Below are positions 1 through 8,241 of a stretch of DNA of 19,953 nucleotides, in pieces. The notes beneath the pieces were generated by a model. That model ran no database searches and was not told the DNA's origin. It saw nothing but the letters and a program-made list of their open reading frames with translations. Source of the stretch: Bacteroidales bacterium. Lineage in GTDB: Bacteria; Bacteroidota; Bacteroidia; Bacteroidales; UBA10428. The stretch is taken from NCBI GenBank assembly GCA_016926235.1, contig JAFGOZ010000374.1, positions 1 to 19,953 of the forward strand, written 5' to 3'. How positions within the stretch are numbered: the first letter of the stretch is position 1; every line of letters starts with the position of its first letter. A program made the position numbers and the translations under genes.

Positions 1-27
1 AACTTGACCAAATCAAAAATAGCTGCA

Positions 28-58
28 TAAAAAAAGAGGCTGCCTTTTTAGACAGCCC
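28..58. terminator. Rho-independent terminator-like hairpin
   Basis: GGCTG (38-42) pairs with CAGCC (53-57), with two more pairs inside the loop (44/51, 45/50). On the minus strand the stem is followed by a run of seven or more T; on the plus strand it is followed by CCATCACT, with no T tract. So as drawn it works best for leftward transcription, although no minus-strand gene is visible to its right. It may be a decayed bidirectional terminator belonging to a gene beyond the left edge. Confidence 0.45.
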
Positions 59-275
59 CATCACTGATCAGAAAAAATTTTTGGGTGGGGACTTTTTGTA
101 CTGGCAATACTAATTGACACAAAATATTATTGTAAGTACTTTCTTGTAAGTGAGTAAAGAAAATTCCATTATCAGTTTTAGATACCTAAATGATATTGAA
201 GGTATTAAGATAACCATTCCTTCATTGAAAAATACATTTTATCAGCCAACCTGTAATTAAAACAATATATTTTAG

Positions 276-286
276 TATATTTCGCA
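276..286 (+). promoter_or_regulatory. Candidate -7 element of the rha operon
   Basis: TATATTTCGCA lies 20 bases before the first ATG. TATATTTC resembles the Bacteroidota -7 consensus TAnnTTTG with the last base changed. The same 11 bases occur upstream of the NCS1 permease gene (14233-14243), which suggests a shared promoter or regulator site. No good TTG -33 element is seen at the usual distance here, so this call is tentative. Confidence 0.35.
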
Positions 287-306
287 TCATTCAAAAAACC
301 TGAATT

Positions 307-1347
307 ATGCGCCATAAAGACCGGTTTTTAGCCACTATAAACAATGAGCCTGTTGACAGGCCAGCCTCCTGGCTGGGTTTGCCTGTACCGCAGGCTGAGC
401 CCGCGCTTATAAAGCATTTTGGGGTAAGTTCTATTGATGAATTGAAACGAAAAATTGACGATGATATTTACCCTATTGAAGTTCCTTATAACTACCCGCC
501 ATCAAACCATATAGCCTGTGCATTTGACTTTGCAAAAATAGAACACCTCGACAAACCCGAGGACAGGACCCTTACCTCCCCCGGATTTTTTGAAGATTAT
601 TCCGATCCGGCAGACGTGGAAAAATTTAACTGGCCTGACCCGGCCAAATACCTAGACCGGAATGAATCGGCCCGTAGGGCAAAAAACATTCCCGATGATT
701 ATGTGCGTATGGGAATACTCTGGAGTGCCCACTTTCAGGATGCATGCGCCGCATTTGGTATGGAACATGCCCTTATGGTAATGCTTACCAGTCCTGACAT
801 GTTCAGAGCAGTAATTGACAGGATCACGCAATTTTACCTGAAGGCAAACGAGATCTTTTATGAATCGACCAAAGGCTACCTGGATGCCATACTCATCGGC
901 AACGACTTTGGCAGCCAGACCGGACTAATGGTTGAACCCGCTATGATACAGGAACTGGTATGGCCGGGTACCAAATTGCTGATTGACCAGGCAAAAAGTT
1001 ATGGACTGAAAGTAATGCACCATTCCTGTGGTTCTATATTCCCCATCATTAATGACCTGATAGAACTGGGAGCAGATATCATCCACCCTATACAGGCTCT
1101 GGCAGAAGACATGGATGCTCCAACACTGAAGAAAAACTTTGATAAAAAGACTGCATTTTGTGGTGGGATTGATGCACAATATCTTTTAGTGAAAGGCACT
1201 CCGCAAGATGTGGAAAAAAAGGTAATAGAACTGAGGGAACTCTTTCCAACAGGTTTAATTATCTCTCCCAGTCATGAAGCCATATTGCCGGATATACCCC
1301 CGGCAAATATTGAAGCATTGTTTAAAGCAGTAAACCAACCCAAATAA
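307..1347 (+). CDS. Uroporphyrinogen decarboxylase-family protein (MtaA/CmuA-like)
   Basis: A 346-residue protein of the URO-D/COG0407 superfamily (TIM barrel). The N-terminus (RHKDRFLATINNEPVDRPA) is the usual family opening. A His-x-Cys...Cys pattern is visible at H239, C241 and C285 (HHSCGS, then FCGGID). In the methyltransferase branch of this family (MtaA, CmuA) that pattern binds zinc and activates a thiol acceptor; true haem-pathway HemE lacks it. I infer a methyltransferase-like enzyme rather than a haem enzyme, but no corrinoid protein is encoded nearby. It is first in a probable operon: rhaM starts 2 bases after its stop. Its job in rhamnose use is not established. A role on O-methylated sugars is conceivable but speculative. 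The start is supported by the family alignment of the N-terminus; no Shine-Dalgarno is seen. Confidence 0.85.
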   Translation: MRHKDRFLATINNEPVDRPASWLGLPVPQAEPALIKHFGVSSIDELKRKIDDDIYPIEVPYNYPPSNHIACAFDFAKIEHLDKPEDRTLTSPGFFEDYSDPADVEKFNWPDPAKYLDRNESARRAKNIPDDYVRMGILWSAHFQDACAAFGMEHALMVMLTSPDMFRAVIDRITQFYLKANEIFYESTKGYLDAILIGNDFGSQTGLMVEPAMIQELVWPGTKLLIDQAKSYGLKVMHHSCGSIFPIINDLIELGADIIHPIQALAEDMDAPTLKKNFDKKTAFCGGIDAQYLLVKGTPQDVEKKVIELRELFPTGLIISPSHEAILPDIPPANIEALFKAVNQPK

Positions 1348-1349
1348 TT

Positions 1350-1673
1350 ATGAGACGTTTTGGACAAACTATACGGCTTATACCTGAAAAAGCCGATGAA
1401 TACATAAAATACCATGCTGCAACCTGGCCTGGCGTATTGAAAATGATAAAGGAATGCAATATTTCCAACTATTCCATATATATCAAGGACTTTGTGTTGT
1501 TTGCCTACTTTGAATATACTGGCAGCGACTTTGACGGAGATATGGCAAAGATGGCAGCAGATCCTGAAACCCAACGCTGGTGGGATACTGTAAAACCATT
1601 AATGGAACCTATTAAAACCCGGCAAGAAGGCGAATTCTGGGCCGATATGGAAGAGATATTTCACTTGGATTAG
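1350..1673 (+). CDS. rhaM: L-rhamnose mutarotase
   Basis: A 107-residue cytoplasmic enzyme, the normal length for RhaM/YiiL (about 104 residues, ferredoxin-like fold). It interconverts the alpha and beta anomers of L-rhamnose so that imported sugar is in the form the isomerase uses. Y18 and H22, the active-site residues of the E. coli enzyme, are present at the same numbers. The family blocks HAATWPGVL, NYSIY and RWWDTVKPLM are also intact. It begins 2 bases after the upstream gene, so the two are almost certainly co-transcribed, and it is followed by the rhamnose symporter. Its stop codon lies within a heptad repeat (see 1670-1697). Confidence 0.95.
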   Translation: MRRFGQTIRLIPEKADEYIKYHAATWPGVLKMIKECNISNYSIYIKDFVLFAYFEYTGSDFDGDMAKMAADPETQRWWDTVKPLMEPIKTRQEGEFWADMEEIFHLD

Positions 1674-1697
1674 CTGTCAGCCATTAGCTATTAGATC
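1670..1697 (+). repeat. TTAGCTN heptad repeat, copy 1
   Basis: Four successive 7-base units follow the pattern TTAGCTN: TTAGCTG, TCAGCCA, TTAGCTA and TTAGATC. The first overlaps the rhaM stop codon. 1671-1693 matches the reverse complement of 14041-14063 at 20 of 23 bases, and 1680-1694 matches 13996-14010 at 14 of 15. It sits in the 174-base gap between rhaM and rhaT. Confidence 0.7.
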
Positions 1698-1847
1698 TTA
1701 GTAAACAAAACGAATAAAACAAAAAATTAAATAATATATATGATGTTAAAAGGTTTCTTCGTCTTCTAACTCCTTATATCAACAAATAATAAATAATGAT
1801 AGTCCATAAAAAATACTATTAGCATAAATCTTAAATAAACGACAAAT

Positions 1848-2921
1848 ATGGTAAACCCAAACCCTATTATTGGAACCGGACTGCATGCCATAGGTGGCAT
1901 ATCCGCATCAACTTGTTATGTACCCTATCAGAAAACAAAAAAATGGTCATGGGGAACATTCTGGCTTGTACAGGCTTCTTTTGCCTGGATAATAATGCCT
2001 ATAGTTGTTGGAATTATAACAGTTCCTGACTTTTTCGGAATATTAGGCAATGCCCCTAAAAGTGCTTTATTGGGGGCGTTTATTCTTGGAGCCGTTTATG
2101 GTTTTGGAGGCATGTCATTCGGTTTGGCTATTCAGCATATTGGGTATTCGTTAACTTATACCATTGCCATTGGTATATCTGCAGTGCTTGGCACAATAAT
2201 ACCTCTTTCCATTTTTGGAGGATTGGCAGAACATTTTACAAAACCAGGAGGCGGCATTGTACTTTTGGGGATGATTTTATCAATAATAGGAGTAGCCCTT
2301 TGCGGATTATCCGGATTTAAAAAAGAAAAAGATATTATCGAAAAAGAAGGAAAGTCTTTACAATTTAATATGCTCACGGGCCTTATACTTGCCATTATAG
2401 GCGGTGTGCTCTCAGGTGTATTTAATGTTTCGCTTGAGTTGGGGCAACCTATAGCTGATATTGCAGCTCAAAACGGGGCCGGACATTTTGAAGGTAATGC
2501 AAAACTCATCGTATCTACTTCAGGTTGCTTTGTAGTCAATTTTATATGGTTTTTAGTATTGGGTATTCGTCAAAAAACATTGAAAGAATTTACCGGGAAA
2601 ACAGGTTTAGGTATCAGCTCCCGATTTAAAAACTTTCTTTGGTCAGCTCTTGCAGGAACCATGTGGTGCTTCCAGTTTTTCTTTTATGGCCTGGGCCATG
2701 TTAAAATGGGAACATTTAAATTCGCCAGCTGGGTATTGCATATGTCCATGCTTATTTTCTTTAGTTACATTGTGGGTGTGGTTATGAAGGAATGGAAAAA
2801 TGTAAAACGAAGAACGTATGTTATTTTGGTTATTGCACTTCTAACATTGATCATATCTTTTGTAATCACTTCTTATGGAAGTGTAATTGGAGAACGGGCA
2901 GTTGCGGAAGCTGGCAGATGA
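1848..2921 (+). CDS. rhaT: L-rhamnose/H+ symporter
   Basis: A 357-residue polytopic inner-membrane protein, slightly longer than E. coli RhaT (344). It imports L-rhamnose with a proton. Blocks recognisable from RhaT are the N-terminal HAIGG...CYVPYQKTKKWSWGTFW, FGAVYGFG-type glycine-rich helices, the central GLILAIIGGVLSGVFN, and the C-terminal TMWCFQFFFYGLGH, SWVLHMS and VMKEWKNVKRR. About ten hydrophobic segments are visible. It is separated from rhaM by 174 bases with no clear promoter or terminator, so it is probably read from the same transcript. No rhamnose isomerase, kinase or aldolase gene follows. The alternative of a general drug/metabolite transporter is unlikely given the match over the full length. 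Confidence 0.95.
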   Translation: MVNPNPIIGTGLHAIGGISASTCYVPYQKTKKWSWGTFWLVQASFAWIIMPIVVGIITVPDFFGILGNAPKSALLGAFILGAVYGFGGMSFGLAIQHIGYSLTYTIAIGISAVLGTIIPLSIFGGLAEHFTKPGGGIVLLGMILSIIGVALCGLSGFKKEKDIIEKEGKSLQFNMLTGLILAIIGGVLSGVFNVSLELGQPIADIAAQNGAGHFEGNAKLIVSTSGCFVVNFIWFLVLGIRQKTLKEFTGKTGLGISSRFKNFLWSALAGTMWCFQFFFYGLGHVKMGTFKFASWVLHMSMLIFFSYIVGVVMKEWKNVKRRTYVILVIALLTLIISFVITSYGSVIGERAVAEAGR

Positions 2922-2954
2922 TAAACCGTTTCTTGTAATTATAAATCTTCCTTT

Positions 2955-3473
2955 ATGAAAAAACTATTCGCCAGGTACAGGGATACAATGATGGGTACCT
3001 GGGATAGTAATACTGAAGGTAAGGATGACGGAAAAGACAGACAGAGATTATTGTATTTTACCCTGCTATCTCTGTTCGCAATAATGTTGATAATCGGTAT
3101 TATCATCTCAAACTTCAAGTCCATAGTAAGAAATATCGAGAGGCAACTGGCAAAAGATAAAATGCATGTAATCTGTCACAAAGGTATAAACTGCGATGAA
3201 GTGAAAGTAACCTGGACATTGTCCGTTTTTGAGACTGTTACAGTTTATGAAAATGGTGAACAATTATTTAGCAAAACAAATGAAACGGGTGAACAAATCT
3301 TTACTATATTCTATAAAAACAAAGAAGTTGCTGAAATATCGCAATTTAAGGCAAAAGACTGGGTAAGTCATGATTATTATTTTGGGATTTACAGGAATCG
3401 GTCGGATAAGCTCAGGGTAAAAGTTATTATTAAAGGAGAACATAATCAATTTGCACAATATTATTGTTATTAA
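2955..3473 (+). CDS. Hypothetical single-pass membrane protein
   Basis: A 172-residue protein that I do not recognise. Residues 1-33 are charged and hydrophilic, residues 34-55 form one strong transmembrane helix (YFTLLSLFAIMLIIGIIIS), and about 115 residues follow. These contain beta-prone stretches (VTWTLSVFETVTVYENGEQLF) and three cysteines (at CHKGINC and the C-terminal YYCY). No lipobox or cleavable signal peptide is evident; the positive N-terminus suggests N-in topology with the C-terminal domain in the periplasm. It starts 33 bases after rhaT and could be the last gene of that transcript. Whether it is functionally tied to rhamnose uptake cannot be told from sequence. Confidence 0.65.
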   Translation: MKKLFARYRDTMMGTWDSNTEGKDDGKDRQRLLYFTLLSLFAIMLIIGIIISNFKSIVRNIERQLAKDKMHVICHKGINCDEVKVTWTLSVFETVTVYENGEQLFSKTNETGEQIFTIFYKNKEVAEISQFKAKDWVSHDYYFGIYRNRSDKLRVKVIIKGEHNQFAQYYCY

Positions 3474-3568
3474 ATAGGGTAATTGCAAACATGAACATCC
3501 TATTAATATCTGGGAGTAAACCTGATATGATGGATTTGTGTGGTTAGGTTAATAAAAAAAATTCATAT

Positions 3569-4609
3569 ATGTTAATTAGAAGGCACATAATACTTCTTCC
3601 TGTTTATCCGTTTTATCTTACCTATATATTATTGTTTGTATATCTGCAAAATTATTCACAGGAAACATCAGTTACAGATTATGATAGTAACACATATACA
3701 ACCATTACCATTGGAAACCAAACCTGGATGGCCGAAAACCTTAAGGTAATCCATTACTCAGACGGAAGAGCCCTAATAGATGTTACAGGACTGGGAGAAC
3801 TAAATTTGAACGATATGTCACGATACTATTTTTATTATAATGACAATTCATCCTATGCTAACCATTACGGTTGTTTATATACATGGTACACAGCTATTAA
3901 TGGCACAAAAGGTGATTCAAATAATTTCGCGCCTATTCAAGGGATTTGCCCCAGTGGCTGGCATATACCGAGTGATGCAGACTGGCAGCAGCTTGAGGTT
4001 TACCTGGGAATGGACTCACTCGTAGCGTATAAATCGACCTGCATTGCTGACGAAAGATCCTGGAACCTTGGCGATTTGTTAAAAGTTGGCGGTAGTTCAG
4101 GATTTGAGGCAAAGTATGCCGGAGTACGTGATATCGATGGCAGTTATACCGGAATGGGTAATATAGCTGAATTTCTGACCTCATTTGGTCAAAGAATGAG
4201 TAATGAAACCATAGATTCCTATACCCGGCTTTACTATTTACTATCTTCAGATATGAGGCTACTATGTCATTATCACGCTACCACTGCTGCCTATTCAGTC
4301 AGGTGTTTAAAAAACCAAACTGTATCTTCGTATTCCAGATTAAATGAGGTAATCAGATTATCTGTAAAACCCGATCCGGTAAAATCAGAAATGAATATTA
4401 TATTTTCACTAACCAATCCCTCACAAATCACACTGGAAATATTCAATATTTCCGGTATTAAACTAAATACTCTTTTGTACAAAGCTGCCTGCGAAACAGG
4501 TCAGAACCAGAAATCATTCAATGTGACCAATCTTAATGCGGGATTGTATTTATTACATTTTACTTCAAATAATGGCGCATCAATTAACAAATTAGTGATT
4601 AAACAATAA
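3569..4609 (+). CDS. Secreted FISUMP-domain protein with T9SS tail (copy 1)
   Basis: A 346-residue exported protein. Residues 1-30 form a signal peptide with a long hydrophobic core. A Fib_succ_major (FISUMP) domain runs from about 36 to 250 and shows the family hallmarks: VTDYDSNTYTTITIGNQTWM, AENLKVIHYSDG, YGCLYTWYTAIN, GICPSGWHIPSDADWQQLE and the closing YSVRCLK. A type IX secretion sorting tail covers about 262-346 (KPDPVKSEMNI, then ISGIKL, LNAGLYLLHF and KLVIKQ at the end). FISUMP proteins are surface or secreted proteins of Fibrobacter and Bacteroidota whose biochemical role is unknown; attachment to polysaccharide is only an inference. The next gene, a paralogue, begins 5 bases downstream. 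Confidence 0.87.
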   Translation: MLIRRHIILLPVYPFYLTYILLFVYLQNYSQETSVTDYDSNTYTTITIGNQTWMAENLKVIHYSDGRALIDVTGLGELNLNDMSRYYFYYNDNSSYANHYGCLYTWYTAINGTKGDSNNFAPIQGICPSGWHIPSDADWQQLEVYLGMDSLVAYKSTCIADERSWNLGDLLKVGGSSGFEAKYAGVRDIDGSYTGMGNIAEFLTSFGQRMSNETIDSYTRLYYLLSSDMRLLCHYHATTAAYSVRCLKNQTVSSYSRLNEVIRLSVKPDPVKSEMNIIFSLTNPSQITLEIFNISGIKLNTLLYKAACETGQNQKSFNVTNLNAGLYLLHFTSNNGASINKLVIKQ

Positions 4610-4614
4610 AAAAA

Positions 4615-5571
4615 ATGAGACTCTCTGCCATCTTAGTATTCATGACTGGCCTTAAATTTTGCATACCGGTAAGTTCTCAAACCGTTACGGATTTTGATAA
4701 TAACACTTACCGGACTATCGCCCTTGGTGACCAGATCTGGATGACCGAAAATCTTCGGACTACTCATTATAGTGACGGTACAATTATTAATGATGGCAGA
4801 TCATTCACTTTTTATTCCATGGATGTAGCCATGGACGCATCTGATTCGACAAAATACTGGTTCTGTTATAATAATGATACAGCAAATGCAGCAACATACG
4901 GATGTTTATATAACTGGTTTGCTGCGGTTAACGGCAATTACTTTTACATTAACATACCCGAAAAAGTACAGGGGGTTTGCCCTGTCGGATGGCACATTCC
5001 CTCCATTGATGAATGGGACCAGCTGAAGGCAGCGGCCGGAACAAACGGAAGCACTGAATTGCAACAAGGAGGCTTTACCGGGTTTAATGCCCTGTTAGGA
5101 GGATACAGGCACGATCTGTTTAATCAATTTAACGGAATAAACAATATAGGAGCATATATCACAACTAAGGTTGAACCGGACGGATACATAATGTTATTCA
5201 CTTTTCATAGTGATGACACGGCAAATCATCACTGGACGCACAGAAAAACTACCGGCTACTCGGTAAGATGTATTAAAGATTCCGAAACTCAAATAAATAC
5301 GAATCCTCTGGAAAACAGAACAAATTTCAGGGTATTCCCAAACCCTGCATCAGTAGAAGTGAATATTCAGTTTACTATGGATGTGCCGGAAGTTATATGT
5401 CTTTCGGTGTATAATGCTCTGGGACAAAATATCGAAATCTTACTCAACGGATTTACTGAAGCCGGTCGGCATGAAATAGTCTTGTCGTGTAAAAGTCTAA
5501 AACAAGGGGTGTATTTTTTTTCACTATTACAGGGCAGTGATAAGAAGATACAGAAAGTGATATTGTATTGA
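4615..5571 (+). CDS. Secreted FISUMP-domain protein with T9SS tail (copy 2)
   Basis: A 318-residue paralogue of the preceding gene, in the same operon. The signal peptide is residues 1-21 (core AILVFMTGLKFCIPV, then SSQ). The FISUMP domain at about 22-222 repeats the same blocks (VTDFDNNTYRTIALGDQIWM, TENLRTTHYSDG, YGCLYNWFAAVNG, GVCPVGWHIPSIDEWDQL, YSVRCIK). A T9SS type A tail at about 236-318 opens with VFPNPASVEVNI and ends in KVILY. It lacks the roughly 30 extra residues that copy 1 has before its tail. The gene ends 32 bases from the convergent histidine kinase gene, with no clear terminator between them. Confidence 0.87.
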   Translation: MRLSAILVFMTGLKFCIPVSSQTVTDFDNNTYRTIALGDQIWMTENLRTTHYSDGTIINDGRSFTFYSMDVAMDASDSTKYWFCYNNDTANAATYGCLYNWFAAVNGNYFYINIPEKVQGVCPVGWHIPSIDEWDQLKAAAGTNGSTELQQGGFTGFNALLGGYRHDLFNQFNGINNIGAYITTKVEPDGYIMLFTFHSDDTANHHWTHRKTTGYSVRCIKDSETQINTNPLENRTNFRVFPNPASVEVNIQFTMDVPEVICLSVYNALGQNIEILLNGFTEAGRHEIVLSCKSLKQGVYFFSLLQGSDKKIQKVILY

Positions 5572-5603
5572 TTAAACCAATTTTTTATTAAATACATTAA
5601 AAT

Positions 5604-8000
5604 CTAATCTTTTTTAGAAAGCTGCTTTTCAACCTTACTGATCAATAATTCATAATCTATCGGCTTCGAAATATAATCATCACAGCCGGCTTTTAAACAT
5701 CTTTTTTCATCTTCTTTTGAGGCAAAAGCAGTTTGTGCAATTACAGGCAATTGAGGCCATCTTTCCTTAATTTGTCTTGTTGCATCAAGGCCATTTATAT
5801 GCGGCATTTTAATATCCACCAGAACAAGCTTTACTTCTGGATTACCTTCCAGGATTTCAATCGCTTCCATCCCATTTCTTGCCTGCATTATTATTGCCCC
5901 TTCAATTCTAAGGATTTCTTCGATAAAAGCATAACAATCATCATCATCTTCAGCAACAAGTATTGTTACATTTTCAAGAGTATTTTCTTTCATTGGTTGC
6001 TTATTTTGATTTTGGGTTTCCCCTATTTTATGCTGCATGAAAGGTAATGTAAAATAAAAAACCGAACCTTTGTCTTTTTCTGATTCTACCCATATTTCTC
6101 CACCCAATAATTCAATATATGCTTTACATATATAAAGTCCAAGACCCGTTCCTTCAACAATTTTTAAATCAGGCAATTCCCCTTGCCTGAACCTCTCAAA
6201 TATTATATCCATTTGGGCTGAATGAATGCCTATCCCTGTATCTTTAACGTAAAATGTAACCTGATTATTTTCTAGTGTATAACCAAAAGTTATTTTACCC
6301 TTATCCGTATACTTTATTGCATTATTGATAAGATTTGACATAATCTGGCTTAATTTTGTGGAATCTGTTCTGATAATAAAATCTTCAGTTATGGACTTAT
6401 CTTCAGCTTTGAGTTCCAATCCCCTCTCTTCTGCATAGGGCTTAAAAAATGAAATCAGGTATTCCATGTTTTGTCTCAGGTTCACATCCTCAAATACAAC
6501 ATCCATTTGTCCCGATTCAATTTTTGAAATATCGATCAAATCATTGATAATATTAAGCATCCGTTTCCCACTACGCTGAATAACATCAATATAACGTTCC
6601 ATTTTGGGACCTTCCAATTGTGGTTTTTTCAACAGTTCGGCAAACCCCAGAATGCCATTCATCGGAGTCCTGATCTCGTGGCTCATATTTGCCAGGAAAG
6701 CTGTTTTTAACCGGTCACTTTCTTCTGCTTTCTCCTTTGCCAGTGTAAGTTCCTCATTCAATTTATGAAGGTCGCTTATGCTTCTTTCAAGTTTCTCATT
6801 AAGTATCTGGTATTCTTTATTTTGCTCCAATAGTTTATTTTCTATTCTTTTCCTTTCCGTAATATCCTGGTTTGCACCATATGTTTTCACAGTCACGCCC
6901 CTGTTATCTACTACAGCAAAAAAACGAACCAAAATATATCCTGTTTCCCCATCTGCATACAAAATACGATGCTCCAGTTTTCGGCTAAATCCAGGCAATT
7001 TATTTGCCAAAACCAGTTGAACCTCTTTGGCAACAAAATTACGGTCATCAGAATGAACAAATTTTTCTGCATACTCTTCAGAAGTCATTATATAACTCCC
7101 AACTTCCTTAACATTGGTGCGATAAATGGAGTAGAACTGATCATTGAACAGGAAAGTGTCCGTAGCTACATCATACTCCCAATATCCAAGATGTGCCATT
7201 TCCATTGCATTTTCCAATTGAGCCTGAATATGGTAAAGTGTCTCTTCCGATTTTTTTCGCTCACTTATATCCTGTACAAATGAAAAGGATATACTCTTGC
7301 CACCATATTCTACCATGCTAATAAAAACATCAACCGGAAATTCCTCGCCATTCTTTCTCCTATGTTTCGACTCCATTGAAAAGCTTATTTTCTCATACGT
7401 TTTCTTTCTATGCACAATCCATTTCTCTGCATTAAGAGTTGTATCGATATCCCATATTTTCATACTTAACAACTCCTCTTTTGTATATCCCAGAATATCG
7501 CATGCATATTTATTAGTATAATAAATATTACCATCATCATCCACCTGAAAAATTGTAATACGCGAATTATCAATGCCGAATTTTGTTACTACCAGCTTCT
7601 CCAGAATTTTTCTTGATTCCGTTATATCATGAAATATGGTTATAACACGAAACGGTTTTTTCTCATTGTTTTTAAATTCCGGGATAACATCTAAACTAAA
7701 CCAACTATATGTCTTATCTTCTGGGTTACGTATACCTATTATTTTATTTATAACCTTCTCTTCCCGTAAAAGAGAAAGCATTACCGGTGAACTTTCCCAT
7801 GTAAGTGGATTTCCATCTTCATCTATCGCATATCTTTCTTTATAAAAATCTGAGATAAGATTTGTCTTACCCTTTTCTAAATTTAATAGTTTTTCAGCTG
7901 CTGGATTAAAATGCGTAATTCTCCCCCCATTTTCCACATAAATTATCCCCAAACTCATATTCTCAAAAAGGTACTTATATGATGTTATTTCATCTCTCAT
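5604..8000 (-). CDS. Hybrid sensor histidine kinase/response regulator, three PAS domains
   Basis: A 798-residue protein without any transmembrane segment or signal peptide, so a cytoplasmic sensor. In order: PAS 1 (about 5-128, ending FHDITESRK), PAS 2 (135-250, ending QDISERKK), PAS 3 (262-382, ending NQDITERKR), a coiled coil (383-430), HisKA with phospho-acceptor H441 in SHEIRTPMNG, HATPase (543-655, with NLINNAIKY, DTGIGI and EGTGLGLYICK), and a receiver domain (678-796) with acidic pocket AEDDDD and phospho-acceptor D729. No DNA-binding output domain is attached, so it must signal by phosphorelay or protein contact to a partner outside the window. The GGGGAG at 8007-8012, six bases before ATG, is a Shine-Dalgarno that supports this start. 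Ligand unknown; a link to sugar use is not shown. Confidence 0.94.
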   Translation of the reverse strand: MRDEITSYKYLFENMSLGIIYVENGGRITHFNPAAEKLLNLEKGKTNLISDFYKERYAIDEDGNPLTWESSPVMLSLLREEKVINKIIGIRNPEDKTYSWFSLDVIPEFKNNEKKPFRVITIFHDITESRKILEKLVVTKFGIDNSRITIFQVDDDGNIYYTNKYACDILGYTKEELLSMKIWDIDTTLNAEKWIVHRKKTYEKISFSMESKHRRKNGEEFPVDVFISMVEYGGKSISFSFVQDISERKKSEETLYHIQAQLENAMEMAHLGYWEYDVATDTFLFNDQFYSIYRTNVKEVGSYIMTSEEYAEKFVHSDDRNFVAKEVQLVLANKLPGFSRKLEHRILYADGETGYILVRFFAVVDNRGVTVKTYGANQDITERKRIENKLLEQNKEYQILNEKLERSISDLHKLNEELTLAKEKAEESDRLKTAFLANMSHEIRTPMNGILGFAELLKKPQLEGPKMERYIDVIQRSGKRMLNIINDLIDISKIESGQMDVVFEDVNLRQNMEYLISFFKPYAEERGLELKAEDKSITEDFIIRTDSTKLSQIMSNLINNAIKYTDKGKITFGYTLENNQVTFYVKDTGIGIHSAQMDIIFERFRQGELPDLKIVEGTGLGLYICKAYIELLGGEIWVESEKDKGSVFYFTLPFMQHKIGETQNQNKQPMKENTLENVTILVAEDDDDCYAFIEEILRIEGAIIMQARNGMEAIEILEGNPEVKLVLVDIKMPHINGLDATRQIKERWPQLPVIAQTAFASKEDEKRCLKAGCDDYISKPIDYELLISKVEKQLSKKD

Positions 8001-8129
8001 ATATTTCTCCCCAAATGAATATTACCAATACTCGTCTAATCAAAGTAAAGATTATAATAGCAGATAAACTCTCCTCTATATTAAGTTACAAAAAAAAATC
8101 GTAATAAAAAACTGGTTGGGAATTTGAGG

Positions 8130-8159
8130 CAAAGGTAACTATTTAATTTATTGATCCAA
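8130..8159 (-). promoter_or_regulatory. Bacteroidota-type promoter of the histidine kinase gene
   Basis: Read on the minus strand, TTG (8159-8157) is followed by 19 bases and then TACCTTTG (8137-8130). This is the -33 TTG / -7 TAnnTTTG architecture of the primary sigma factor in Bacteroidota, with the right spacing. It would start transcription about 120 bases before the kinase ATG, so the kinase is not dependent on the upstream sugar operon. Confidence 0.6.
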
Positions 8160-8241
8160 AAATAAATAAATGAAACGGATTGTACTTTTAAATTAACTTT
8201 TCCTACTAACTCCTTTTTGAAAAGAATAATCTTATTTTTAG

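Larger units (their letters stand above)
1..306. other. Gene-free left edge and rha leader
   Basis: No credible coding region was found in these 306 bases. They hold a terminator-like hairpin (about 28-58), an 8-base palindrome CTGATCAG (64-71), a short direct repeat TTGTAAGT (130-137 and 144-151), and a candidate promoter element close to the first gene (276-286). The rest is AT-rich sequence in which I see nothing. Confidence 0.6.

Noticed and set aside
64..71. CTGATCAG palindrome as an operator
   Set aside because: Only 8 bases, far from the first gene and without a second copy; chance occurrence is likely.
307..1347. HemE uroporphyrinogen decarboxylase
   Set aside because: The protein has the His-x-Cys...Cys pattern of the methyltransferase branch and lies with rhamnose genes, not haem genes.
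6969..7283. Plus-strand reading frames of 70-104 codons inside the kinase gene
   Set aside because: They are antisense to a well-conserved multidomain protein, rich in Phe/Ser/Cys as expected for shadows, and have no recognisable motif or ribosome site.
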